Assembly (NCBI GenBank): GCA_009801085.1
Contig: VNWV01000001.1
Coordinates: 6,882,001 to 6,946,000 of the forward strand
Direction of reading: 5' to 3'
DNA: 64,000 nt
From: Lasiodiplodia sp. COLG20
Taxonomy: Eukaryota > Ascomycota > Dothideomycetes > Botryosphaeriales > Botryosphaeriaceae
Shown: positions 10,703 through 23,000 of the stretch, in pieces
Layout of the letters: each line of letters opens with the position of its first letter
How positions within the stretch are numbered: the first letter of the stretch is position 1
Notes under the pieces: model-generated
Databases searched by the model: none
Told to the model about the DNA's origin: nothing
Seen by the model: the letters and a program-made list of their open reading frames with translations, nothing else
Made by a program: the position numbers and the translations under genes

Positions 10703-12418
10703 TACCACTGTACGCATATGGGATTTTTCGACCATGACAGCATTATAGTTTTCAACAAGATAACGAAGATGGTAGCTTTGACTCAAGGACATGTTTATCA
10801 AAGTAGTTAGACAGAACCCGTAATACAGGTTCCTCGCCTCTGAATCTGATACTTCCTGAAAGACTATGGACTCTCGGAGCAGACGATAATAGAGACTTTC
10901 TAGCGGGATGATAAACACAGGCACCCAGACTTCGCTGCCTTAAGCCCTGTGTCACATGAAGAAAGCCTCTTGTAGAATTTGCAGGGTTACGAGATAAGCC
11001 GGAATGCTGTGCAGCACCTGAACGAATCCCATCCTACCCCCGGCTTACGTGCTGCCGCGTCAGCGGTCGGACAGGTCAGCAGTGCTGTTTCGGGTTAGTT
11101 AACCTGTATGTTTCATACAATGTACTATAATGACGCTACACAGGCAGGGCTCTCTTGATGCTGTCTTCCGCTCTTAGCTGTGCCGCAACCAATCATTGAC
11201 TGTATTCGCGCATATGCCTTGCGGTGGCTTTGTTGTGATAATGCCTGGCTGTGCCTCTCGCTTATTGAACCCCCATCTACAAAGGAGTGTCGCGTGCTGT
11301 TGCCTACCGTGGGTCATTGAACTTCCTCGCAAGCCTAACCGGCCGTCTCTGGATGAAACGAGCCATAGCTGACCCACTATGGGATGCAAGCTGTGCTATT
11401 GAATTTGTTACACTCAGTTGGCCGCCTGCAAGAGTATCATCTCCTTCTACGAGACCTACAAAGACCAAGATGAAGACACCCATTCCGATTTTGCACAAGA
11501 CAGTGAAGAAGGCAATTTTGGCTTGTAGGAATATCCATTCGAGGAGCTAAATAGAGTCATAGGTACAAATTACTGGCCTCTCATAATCCGCACATCTCTA
11601 AGCTCAGTGATAATCCATGGCGCTGACCTGACGTTTAACTGGGCTCAAAGAAGGTTTCACAGCTTCCATCCTGCATCAACTAGTGTGATATCAATAGAGA
11701 TGACGTTTCTACGATTATTACCGGACTTATCTGCGGAGACGCCTTGGACCCGCAGCGGGAACCGGGAACTCCCCACTGCACAAAACGGGGCAATGCAGGG
11801 AAACCCAGGGCAATCCCCACCGGAAAGAGTAATTACGCAACAGGTAACCTTGGGGATCGGAGTTGACAAATGCGCCACTCGGCAATGTATGACAGTTAAA
11901 TAACTACCGAAGCTTCCTCGAACATCAGTATTTCAACCTTTTGGAATGCTACAATGCCTCATTAAGAACCACATCTACAGCCATAAAACCATAGCTACAA
12001 ACTTCATGCCGGACTTTCCTTTATGAAAAATAGGCCGCTAAACTACTGGAACAGGCAAAATACAGATGTCTAGACTATCATAGCTGGTAGCGCTCATTTA
12101 TGCCGTTCTCCGGGAGCTTGTAATCCCCGCTCCGACTGTTGGGCATAGAAATTATTTGTATGTGTTTTCTTGAAGTAAAAATACTCACTCATCGTGGCTA
12201 AAATTAAAAGTTCCCGTGATTGCAGATATTCAAGCTACAGGAGCCCGTACAGGGAAGGCCATAGGGCTTATGAGCTGACGCATTGTGGCGGGGATGCCGC
12301 TTGGCGACTCTACACGAGACCTTCAGCCTCGGTCGCGTCAGCTAGGCTTCAATCCACACTCACATCCTCGCTTTTCCCTCCAACAGGTCGACAATGATGC
12401 TTCTGACATCGCTGAAAA
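10703..12418. other. gene-poor stretch with a decayed gene fragment
   Basis: 1.7 kb without an intact gene. The only interpretable part is the fragment at 11371-11476, which is related to the gene downstream. The rest shows short overlapping frames only. The promoter of the hydrolase-ankyrin gene should lie in the last few hundred bases. Confidence 0.5.
11371..11476 (+). pseudogene. Decayed fragment of the helical 'DPLSI' domain of the downstream gene
   Basis: About 106 nt align with 13764-13870 inside the intact gene: both start GACCCACTAT, share GAATTTGTT, and share GCCTGCAAGAG and ACCTACAAAGACC. Read in register it gives DPLW...AIEF then, after a one-base slip, ACKSIISFYETYKDQDED. The intact gene has DPLSIASGAVEF then ACKSIGSFYNTYKDRD. 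The frame slip, the absence of flanking coding sequence and the lack of splice sites indicate a dead duplicate of this domain. Confidence 0.65.
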
Positions 12419-15400
12419 ATGGCGGCAGATAGCAATGTGACTTTCAGGCTACGGGGAATACCGGGCCAATACTTAAGAAGGAACGCCGTCCACGAGCTTG
12501 TCGGAAGAGCTCTTTCCGTCCACCCCGACACAAGTTTCGACGTTCATTCTGTTGCCGCCAACCCTCTTGAACCGACAAGCAGAGTCGCAACACTATCCTT
12601 CCAAGTCATACCACCCCTTTTATCCGACCGCTCAAAGAAAGAATGGGTTCTCCGCCCGCAGAGCGACTGGTACTCGGACGGCATAGACGGTTGGAGGAAG
12701 CCTCTTGTATTCGATACTCATTTCTATGGCTTCACGCCACTTCAAAACACCAAGGAAAAAGACTGCAAAGTTGAGTAAGTCACTAAAAGTCTCGCACTTT
12801 GGCGTACTGCGCTAAGAGATACCCCCAGCTTGATCGCGCTCTCTGGCCTTGGAGGCCATGCGTTTGGGTCTTTCAAACAGAAGAATGGGTCTTTTATGTG
12901 GATTCGCGATGCCCTACCTGATGACATCCCCATTGCGAGGATTCTGATATACGGGTATGACACGACAACGGTCCAAAGTTCCTCGTTCCAGAACCTGGCC
13001 GACTTAGGCAGAGCGCTGCAGACAGATATCAGAGAGTTAAGAGTAAGCTGCCAGAGCGGCAAGTTTGGCCAGGAAAAACTTACCTGTCATTAGATATCCG
13101 AACCATGTCGTCCAATCATCTTCATCGGGCACAGCTTGGGCGGCCTGGTTATCAAACAAGTAAGTTCTCCACACAAATTAAACTGCCAGATCTAACATTG
13201 TCAATTCAGGCTATCACAAGTATGAGCGAGGATAGATATGAACAGGATGTATGGGTGCTTCAATCCATCACCGCCTTTCTTTTCTTTGGTGTACCACACC
13301 AAGGTATGGCGACTGGTTCACTTGTTCCATTGGTGGGAGATCAACCGAACAGAGCTCTCCTTGAGTCTCTCGGTAGGAACTCAGATCTTCTTCAGCGTCT
13401 ACAAAGAGATTTTGATAGGGCATTTGGTGTGGAGATCCCGAAGGTGGTTTCGTATTTTGAGACCGTGACATCACCCACCGCAGTCAAAGTCTGTACATGA
13501 CTTTCTTGAAGATGTTTCTCTTGCTAATGTCTCACCAGAACAAAGGAGTGTGGGAGCTCAGCGGACCGCCCGATATCCTAGTCGACCGCGTATCTGCGAC
13601 CTTTGGAAGTATGGATCAGCACCCTTTCGATCGGAATCACTCGGAGTTGGTCAAATTCACCAACCCATATGATTCACTATACTTGCGTGTTCGAGCAAAG
13701 ACCTCACAGTTGGTCAACATTGCATTCCATGCCATCTCACAACCTGCTACAGAAACTCTGGCCGACCCACTATCGATCGCGAGCGGTGCCGTCGAATTTG
13801 TTTCGCTTGGTTTGACTGCCTGCAAGAGCATCGGCTCATTCTACAACACCTACAAAGACCGAGATGTAGAAACCAAAGGTCTTGTTCGCAAATCTGAAGA
13901 ACTTCGAGTCGTGTTCGAATCGATTGAATGCCATCTACCGCAGCTTCAGCACAGCCATCAGAAACTAGCCGAAAGCGTCGCAGCATCCATATTAGAATTG
14001 GCCAAATCACTGGACTCGCTCGACCCTGCTACCGAGAAAAGTCGCAGAGCCAAGGACTCGAAAGACTTCAAGGAAAAGCTGCGCACAGTTTTCAGTCGAG
14101 CAGCATATCCGCTTCGACGTGAAACAATCCTTGGCTTGGATCGCCGCGTGAATGACTGCAGAGAAAACCTGTCATTCGCTCTCACAGCTATGAAAATGTA
14201 ATTGGATCTCCTTTTTCTCCGCGCTGAAGTGATGGAATTGACTGGTCAACAGGGTCAGGAGTGATTCTGCTTTCACAGAGCTTTCCACGCAATTGCAAGA
14301 CCTACAGACATCAATGGCCAAGCTTCAAGGTTCCGTGGATTTGGTTACTCCAAGCTCCTCGCAGCCAAGCCACATCGTTGCCAGGTCAAGCCTCCCAATC
14401 GACCAGCCGCCATTAGAGATATCGTATGATTCACCAGTAAGCTCTATGGCGGTTTCAAGACATCAGAACTATACAGCAAGGCTGTGTCTTTGCCGACCGC
14501 AACGATTAGGCCAAAAGGCTGTTTGGCAGATTGGCCCATTTGCCCTGTTCAGTCACGCTATCAGATCAAGCAAACATTTTCCGGACTGTCCGTATCATAT
14601 TCAGTGGGAGAATACTCAGCGATACGGTGTCGAATTCATGCTGCCGACTTGGGGTGGGAGGCATTTTGTGCAAGCCTTTCTGAAATGGAGAGTGGCTGGG
14701 GGGGTCTTGCCACTAAGTCCAGGCCTTCAAGTCCGACAAGTTGTCCCAGACGAAAATCCCGCATTTGAAGCTATTAGCTCCATCAGTCCACATTACGTGT
14801 ATCAAATCATATATCATGAGAAAATCGATACTGCAGTCTCGCGCATTCGGAGATCATTCCAAAATCGCCAGGCATCTCCAGGGGTCACAAATCGTATGGG
14901 CCGCAACTTACTCATGGTAAGTAGTTGAGTAAAACTATCTATCATTTATACTGACTCCTTACAAACAAGGCTGCGTTCATCGTCCTTAGACTCCCTTGGG
15001 AGAAATACCTCAAGTCTCCTGTCGATATTCAATCCTTCATTGACTCCTTTCGAAAACTTATTTTTGTCTTGAAAGAATACGGAGTCCCTTTCAATGAACA
15101 TGCTGATGGTGGAACGTGAGTATTACCTCCCAATGAAGAACCATAACGATTAATTAATCAATCTAGTCCCCCGGGGTCTCTTCTGTTGTCGAGCATCATG
15201 GATAGAGCGTTTGCATCTGGCGATGACCCATCTGATCACTTGTTTTGGACAGAAATGATTAAGCTTCTTTGCGAAATCATTGTGTCATATGATCTCAAAA
15301 TCGATAAGAGCACTCTCGAATTCCGAGATAGGGGTGGGGATCGCAATTATGCCCAGGAGAACAATGTCCTTCTCATTGGTCTATTGCATGTTGAAAGGCC

Positions 15401-17105
15401 TTGGTTAGATGGTACGAGTTGTTGGCCTTCATACTAAAGAGTAAAGCTAATGATCTACACAGATTTTGGCTGTTCCACCATTGGAGAGGCGATATTGAGG
15501 CGATCAGCAATCGAAATGGAACAGCTTGTCAGGAAAGATCCCGAAAGTCTTTACGACAAAACGGCATTCGGCCATACCGCCATACACCTAGCCGTTGGCT
15601 GGCCTGAAGGTCTTGAGCTAGTTCTAGACCTCGGAGGGAAAGTATTGATAAACGACGTTGACGCCAAAGGTGGATCTCCCCTGGCATATGCGTGTTTACA
15701 GCACCATTTCGACTCTGCGATAATATTGATGAGCAAAGATTGTCGCATCGATGCCAATTTGCTGTTTCTTGCAATCGAAAGGCACCACCGGAGCAACTCA
15801 AAGATTCTCGACTTCCTTCTCCCAGAGCTCGTTCGAAGGCGCCAGCAACTGATTCAATTTGCCAGATATCATCTTGGCGAATGCTTTGTCGAATCTTTGG
15901 GAATTCCTCCTGACGCTGTTCCTGACCAGTGGGCGGTGTTCGAAATTCAAGAAGCTTGTCACGAGAACAAAACTCCAGTCCCGGAAAGGATGCGCCACTC
16001 ATTCGACGGTCTCCCAGAAGGCCAGCTTTCTGCGGCAAAGAAATCGGTATTCAGCTTCTTAACGCCATACAGCCCATCGACTATGGACTTCTTATGGTTA
16101 GCCGTATTTAGAGTGCGCCTGGATCCGTTGCCTTGGATGCTCCAGTCGGACCCTTATCTGCCGTGGCCTGAACCTATGGACGTTTTAGAGAAGACGGGTT
16201 GGCTCATAAGCCGCGGATTCGATATTCACAGTCGATTGGCTCATGATACCGCAAGCTTTATGGCTTATCACACCTTGGGACACGTTCATCTTCCTTTCGG
16301 TTACGATTTTCCTCCTTTCTGTTACGACGTAGAAACGTCAGTGAAGAAAGGCGCTGAAATTTTTGAGGAGATCTACTTTTCCAGCTACACCATCGATCAT
16401 CTTTGTCCTTGTTCCCTCGAAGGATGCACCGCGGCAACAGCTTTACTTGTGCGAGACGTGCCACACTGTAACAACATTGTGGACGGGTTGCTTTGGGCTG
16501 TGTTTTCAATGGAATCAACAATACAATTCAGCTCAGAGGCAGCTGAAAGCGGCATCATCGAGACTATTGCTGTTTCGTCGCGAAATCAAGGGCCACCTTC
16601 TGGCTTCCCAACTTGCCCAGCATGGAAGCGTGCTGGATGGGTGAATTATAATAGGCCTTGTTGGTTATGTCGAGGCAGGGCACAACGCACCGTTTGACAG
16701 AAGGAAAGGTGGATTAAACTGGCCTCGAAACTCCTGAGAGCATATTTGTTCCAGTTCCTTCGTCTTACTCATTCACGGTCGTGCTGCAAGGCAGGTCTTG
16801 ATGAGGAAGGAAAGGCAAAAACACATCGGCCTTTCGTCTGCGTACACGACGAAGACACGGTCAGAAAGAGACAGGAAGAGGAACGACCCCGTGTGGTAGA
16901 GTTGGAGTCCCTCGTTCAAAAATTGGTCCAAGAGTTCAAGAGCGAGTCAACGAGACTTACCATGTCGAGATTCATCGAAGAAGTCGCGAAACCGCGCGCT
17001 GAAAAGCTAAGGGAAGGATGGGAGGACAAGGAATCAAAAAGGAAACCGCAGCAGAGCGGAGTCGTCTATGAGATTGATAGCGATGACTCTGTGGACGATT
17101 TGTAA
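12419..17105 (+). CDS. Serine hydrolase (SesB-like) - fungal helical domain - ankyrin fusion protein
   Basis: Ten exons (12419-12774, 12829-13042, 13094-13159, 13210-13488, 13539-14197, 14253-14916, 14970-15115, 15167-15411, 15463-16640, 16701-17105) give 1403 residues. Residues of about 120-350 form an alpha/beta hydrolase: oxyanion region LSGLGGHAFGSF, nucleophile elbow FIGHSLGGLV, GVPHQGM, and DRNHSELVKF supplying the probable catalytic His. This is the arrangement of SesB-type N-terminal effector domains of fungal NLR-like proteins. In the same exon (13539-14197) follows a helical domain starting ADPLSIASGAVEF and YNTYKDRD, ending AYPLRRETILGLD, as found at the N-terminus of many fungal ankyrin proteins. 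Then come a Cys/His segment (LCLCRPQR, CPYHIQW), ankyrin-like repeats (GHTAIHLAVGWPEGLELVLD, GGSPLAYACLQ) and a charged coiled tail. No Walker A motif is present. The C-terminal intron (16641-16700) is the least certain part. A role in non-self or damage sensing is inference. Confidence 0.75.
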
Positions 17106-17421
17106 CTATCGACGGCCAACAAAGCTTCCAAGATAGGATTTTCTTCTTAGGCTTAGACCACGAATGGATTGTTCCTCAATGATGAATGACACTGTTCGAT
17201 TACCAACTATATTCTAAAATTCACGGCCTGATGAATAATGATTCTTAGAAATTATATTACATTAATCGGACTTCTATCAATCTCACATTACTTGTTCTTC
17301 TACTAATCTTCACTAACGTGTCCAGAAGGTCCCTGGGTTGCATAATCCGTTGTGACAAAAGCTCTGTCGACCTCTCCCAGCGCTGCAAAGCATCAGCGTT
17401 TATCTCCTTGTACCACCGGAA
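17106..17421. other. convergent 3' intergenic spacer
   Basis: 316 bp between two facing stop codons, AT-rich in the middle. Expected to carry both 3' UTRs. Nothing else seen. Confidence 0.5.
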
Positions 17422-18981
17422 TTAGAGGGTGAACATACCTTCACAGCAGTACTGCAGCGTCTCGGCAATATCATGCGCCTTCCTCAGTGGAGTCTTCTCA
17501 TCCAGCAGCACATCCATCTCCACCCACACGCCATCGCCTGCATGGTACGCGGTGACACGCTTCAGGCCAGACACGACAGGGGAGAAACGGTAGGCCAGAT
17601 ACAGCATCTTGCGCTGGATGCGATCGTCGGCCGCGGAGCCAGTGAGCCTGGTCACGTTCTCGAGCGACGTCTCGGCCCAGTCGTAGATGATGAAGAGGGA
17701 GAGGAGGGCGGCGCCGAGGGGGTCGAGCCACCAGAGGTCGGCTTTGGCGCCGATGACGGGGAAGAGGAGGGAGAGGGTATTGAAATAGACGTCAGTCTTG
17801 CAGTCTGCGTGATGTGTGGTCAATTCTCGGATCTCCTCGGAAATTTATACAATGAGTAACTTACCTTGAGCGAGAGCCTGTACTTGCGTTGTCTTGATAG
17901 GGATGCAGCCGAACCAGATGAGACCCTTCAAGCCGATGGTCGCGGCCATTGCCGAAATTGCAATGATAGGGAGCTCCTCAGCCTTGCCGGTACCGGGAAT
18001 CAGCTTCCCGATGGATTCCTGCAGAACTTGTACAAAGGATACGATCATGATCTAAACAGAGTCAGTTGAGGGTTTCGTTTTCCAACGCCAAAAGTTACAC
18101 TCACGATAGAGAAAACCAGGATACCCAGTGGTTCCAGACGCCTTCTACCCACGGGGAATTTGGCCTTTAGTTTGCTCAACCTCCACGCCACCAGCTTGTT
18201 CGTCGTCCAGACAATCAGCGTGCACAGCAGGTCCAACGCGGAATCGACCAACGACGCAATCAGCGAGAGCGAGGACGAGAAGTATGCCGCAATGCACTTG
18301 GCTCCGAGAAGTAGGATATTGGCGATGACGTTAATCTGCAAAGCAACCACCGTTAGCACTTCATTCCCACCACGTCGCACAGAAAACATCCGAAACAACG
18401 GAACAACTTACATTAATCGCCCACCTCGCATTCCTCCTCGCCTTCCTCCTCCTCTCCCTTTCATCCTCCGGAAGCAGGGGCTCCACACTCTCACTCGTCG
18501 CCTGCAACGCACCACCCGCCTCCGCAATGCCATCATGATCGAAGTCCCGCGGATTCATGCTATCCAGCACATCATCCGCCATGGCCATGACCAGCGCATC
18601 GACCTCGAGCCAATCATCCAACCTCTCATTCTGCTCCTTGTAAAACCCCCGCACCTTCTTGTTCTTAATCGCCTTCAGCTCCTCCTCGCTGAGCCGAAAC
18701 TTCTCGAGCGAGCTCCGCCTCGGGTCCTGGATGCCGTCGCGTAGCGCCTTCTTGACCTTGTCGACGTCCTGCATGTCGCGCGCGGTGACGACGGCGTCGC
18801 GGAAGCGGAAGCGCGGCGGGAGAGGGTTGCGGTTGCCGGTGGTGGAGCTGCGGCGGCGGCGGGCGCCCGTCGCGCGGCCGGACTCGAGGTCGTTGGAGGC
18901 ATGGTATTTGTACGTGTCGCGGTAGAGCGAGTCGTGGCCGTTGGAGTGGCCGATGGGGCGGTTATGGCGGGAGGAGACCAT
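17422..18981 (-). CDS. Cation diffusion facilitator, Mn-type (DxxxD)
   Basis: Four exons (18981-18412, 18335-18105, 18051-17865, 17804-17422) give 456 residues. A long hydrophilic N-terminus of about 190 residues (basic, with FRLSEEELKAIKNKKVRGFYKEQN) precedes the membrane domain: NVIANILLLGAKCIAAY, SLIASLVDSALDLLCTLIVW, GRRRLEPLGILVFS, ALAQDCKTDVYFNTLSLLFP and WWLDPLGAALLSLFIIYDW. The C-terminal cytosolic domain ends near GVWVEMDVLLDEKTPLRKAHD. The metal site in helices 2 and 5 reads DSALD and DCKTD, i.e. DxxxD twice. That is the signature of the manganese branch of CDF proteins rather than the HxxxD of zinc carriers. It probably moves Mn2+ (or Fe2+) out of the cytosol into an organelle or out of the cell, in exchange for protons. 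An upstream non-preferred start in the same frame lies at 19047. Confidence 0.9.
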
Positions 18982-20015
18982 GTTCTGGGGGTCTTGTTTG
19001 TTTGTTTGTTTGTTTTTTTCTCTGAAGACGGGGTGATGTGGCGTCAAGGTGGTCGGTAGCAGTAGTGGGAGTGGATCAGGCTATTTGTGTTGAGGATGGT
19101 GGGGATGAGGATGAGTAGTGGTAGAAGGTAGGCAGGTGGTAAGCTCTCCACAGGCAGTGGGGGAAGCTGCGCTTGAGTAGTAGAAATGGAGCAGAAAGTA
19201 AGCAAGAGACCGGAGGAGGGTGCGAGCTCTCGTAGCTTTATTAGAGCCCGGTGGAATACGAGTGGACCGGAAAGATGCGTCTTCGCAGCAAGGCAAGAGG
19301 AAGCAAAACCAGGAATGCAGCAATAACAAGACGCTTACACGTCGGCAGGCCAGTGTGGAGAGAGGGTGAGAGGGCGCGCGGCGCATATATTTACACCTGC
19401 ACGCAAACGCGCAATAACGCGCGCATACATCATTGCGCGAGGAACCCACAGGGATAGAAAGAGAACAAGCTAACGGACAAGACGGCAGCGCCTTACGCGA
19501 TTCGGTAGTCAAGGGGTCAGGCATTTGGCCTGAAACTTGGCAGGGCTGGACAAGTTCTGCGGAGCGGGAAGCGGATCGATGACGTATGAGGAGATGAACG
19601 GATTGCGCAAAATGGCGGGAGGGGCGCCGACACGTCCCGGCAAGCACATGCCGTGCCGGAGCCGGGAGATCTCCCACAACACTTCATCATATGCAAACGC
19701 CGCGGCTTTTTCCAGCCACGGAAATCTCTCCGTTCATTGGTTTTCCGTGGGTCTAGAAACACCCGCGTGTGAGCCTCGATACCGAAATGCATGCGTATAC
19801 AATTGCTAAAACACCAACCCCGACTCCAATACAGCTACGTCTACATTATAATGAACCAAAGCAACATCCGTCAGTTCCGAACACCGGTTCTTAGCATGCT
19901 TCCTCAGCGAAAGGAAATACGTATACATATCTAGTAGTAGATGCCACGACCGACCTTTCTTCACTTTGATCTATGCGATAGCGATCTGAACCGAGAGAGA
20001 GGAGAGTCGACTAAT
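18982..20015. other. promoter/5' region of the CDF gene and 3' region of NPC1
   Basis: About 1 kb. A TTTG tandem repeat (five units) followed by T6 lies at roughly 18998-19019, in the 5' leader of the transporter. The rest shows no gene; overlapping short frames on both strands are not supported. Confidence 0.5.
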
Positions 20016-23000
20016 TTACATATCTTCCGAATCATAATCCTCGTCTGCGTAAAGCGCAGGGTGGTATCCGCGTCTGCCACGGAGGTCCTGCTCGAGCCCG
20101 CCATCGGACTCCGAATCCATGTAGCCTAAATAAGCATAAATATTAGCCGCCATCGCACAAGAGAAATGGGGACAGGGGAAATATCAGAACTCACCTCTCC
20201 CACCAAACAAGCTGAGCGCCGCCGGCAAAAACACCAACGCATGCAGCGCGGCCCAGATGACGAGCGCGAGCCAGACGCGGAAGTAGTAGATCTCGAAGAT
20301 CTTGCTGCGGGTGAACGCCAGGACCGCCACGCCCAAGAACTTGGTCACCGTGATGCCGCTGAAGACACTGCCGCCGACGTTGGTCAGCGCGACCCAGGCT
20401 CGGGCGTCCTTGCCCCTGAAGCGCGCCTTCGGCGCCGCGCGCTCGAGCAGCGACTGCGACGGGTACGTGAAGGCGCGCGCGATGTGCGCGCAGAACTCGA
20501 CCGCGATTCCCACGCAGATGATCAGGTTGACGAGCGACACGGCGTTGAGCGAGACGCCGGCCAGCGCCATGGTGCCTGCGATGTCGACGACCGTCATGAC
20601 GACCGTCACCGTCACCACGAGACCGGTGCGCAGGCTACCCAGGAGCGTCGAGGTGACGACCAAAATCAAGGCCAGTGCGGAGCCGACAAGGGCGCAGGTG
20701 AGCCGGACGATGGAAGCGTATTGGTCGAAGAAGATGTAGAACTTAGAGTAAGGGAAGACTGAGACGCCGGTGCGGTCGCTGATCTCAGAGGCAATGCGCC
20801 TGGCCGATGCGTAGGCAGCGATGAAGTCCTTCTGGCTACGCAGCGGTGTGTGCGAGGTTCTGAAGTGGGATGCCGGAATTGTCAGGCGCTCCGAATCGAT
20901 AACCAAGGCATTTCCGTAAGCAGCCTTGCCAGCGAGCGGGCATTCGGCAGTAGTTGGAGACTCAATCCAGCGCTTGAGGTACTCGATGAACTCCTCGCCT
21001 TCAGGCATGCCCTTCAAAGTAGGGTTCCACGGAGGACTACGGTCCGCAAAGCAAGCCTTCTTGTCATCACCCCACGGGTCGTTGCCCTCATCGTAGCAGC
21101 AGCTATCGAGAGACGGATTGAGCCAAAGAAAGTAGTCATCGATCCAGCTGGCTGCGGCATCCGCGATGTAAGATGTATCGGGCCTCTTCCTCTCCTGCTC
21201 GAGTGTATTTGCTAGTGAGAGTTCGCCACAAGTAGAGAAGCGTCCGCACAGCTCTTGCTGATGCCCACGTTGAGTGGCATTCAAGTCCCGCGTGACGAAG
21301 TAGACCGGAGGGCCAGCACCAAAATAATCGTAGAGGTCGTTGAAGTAGTCGATGAGGTACGAGTCGCTAGGAATGGCAATCCGCTGGTCGAGGCCAAGCT
21401 CGATCTTAGGCAGCAGTGCCAGACCTGCTGTGAAAAACCCGAGGAAGATAGTGATGATCAACGTCTTTGTCTTCTTGCCCAATAGCGTCGGGGCGTAAGT
21501 CTTGCGAATGAAGCGCTGCAAAGCGCCCTCCTCGTCGCCACCGAAAACGACACCGGTGCTGATACCGCCTGGATCAGCACGTGTGACGCGGAGGCACGGG
21601 AAGCAATCGGCGCGGCTAGCTTCGACCCTACGCTGGTTAAGGGCGAGCACAGAGATAAACATCGTTACCTGCAGAAGAGCATTGATGAAGACGGCACCCG
21701 CGGCATAAGCTGCAAAGTTCCGTACGGCAGGCATGCCAACAGCCGCACCTAGAGCGAAAGCCGCCGTCTCGGTTGTGGCAGAAAGCAGGATACTGGGGCC
21801 CATCCTGCCAAGAGCCTTTGCAACTCGTTCCGACACGGATCCTTCGGCGTGGCTGATGTTGACGCGTTCGAATTCGTGGACAATCAGGAAAATGTTGTCA
21901 ACTCCGACGGCGAGAACAAGGAAAGGAATGACCTCAGCAATGATGAGGGTGACCTTGATGCCAACCGCAGAGAACAGGCCGACGGATGCCGAGACAGACA
22001 TCAGGACGATGACGATACCAACCACACCCAACATGAACTTCGATTGAACAAGGGCGTTGGCCGGATTCTGCAAGATGGCTCTCACAGATAGCGTCGTAGA
22101 TCCTAAGGCTAGCGAAGCGTAGATGAACATGATGATGTAGCTGATGACAACGATCTTGGCGTCAGTGTTGGTGGACTTATTCAGCTCTTGTTCCAAGCTG
22201 ATCTCCGTGTTGAATGAAAGGCGAAGACCACGTTCGGCAGCTTCATCCTGTACAGCACGCAAGAGGCTCTTGAGACCGTTCTCCCACTTCATGGCTGTCT
22301 CAAGCTCTTCAGTGCCGTCTTGGTGATTGTTAACAACCCACGTGACAATCAGAGCCCTGGCATCAATGACGTTGTGTTCCCAACCGCCCAGAAGCATCGA
22401 GGGGTTCAGAGGTTGTTGGAAGTCTGGCAGGCAGTCCACTGGAGAATCCGCACAGGCCCGGAGATCCTTCTCCCAGGTCTTGGGATTGATATTGGAGAAA
22501 TCCCCGCCAAAGTAGCCAGTGACAGATTGAACCACGCAGGCATCACCGGTAGGCTTGAAGCAAACATCGTCGAAGGTGATTCCATCAACCATCAGCCTAT
22601 TCACCCGGTGTTCCACATCAAACCACCAACGCAAAGTCTCATAACTCAAAACAGGACCTGGCCCGGAGGAGTCGACATCATTAACCAAGAAGGCCTGCTC
22701 GGCACGGTAAAAGGGACCGAAGTTCTTGTCGAAGAAATTCTTTTCTTCAGCAGCAGCAGAGTCAGGCGCCACCCAGAGTCGGACGGGGTCTGTCTCCACG
22801 GTGAACCTAAGCCAGCCCAAACTCAGCAGGACGACGACGACCACACTTGAGAAAATGGTAATGGCAGGGAACTCGGCACACGTGTATCCCAGGCGACTGA
22901 ACACCTTATCACACCAGTCGTTCAGCTTGTACTTTCTCGTGGGGGTTTCAAGGATACCAGCGGCGGCCACGATATCACCCTCATCTTCATCGTCACTTGG

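Noticed and set aside
19047..19049. Alternative upstream start of the CDF transporter
   Set aside because: Would add a segment containing NKQTNKQ from the TTTG repeat; the ATG at 18981 gives a more natural N-terminus.
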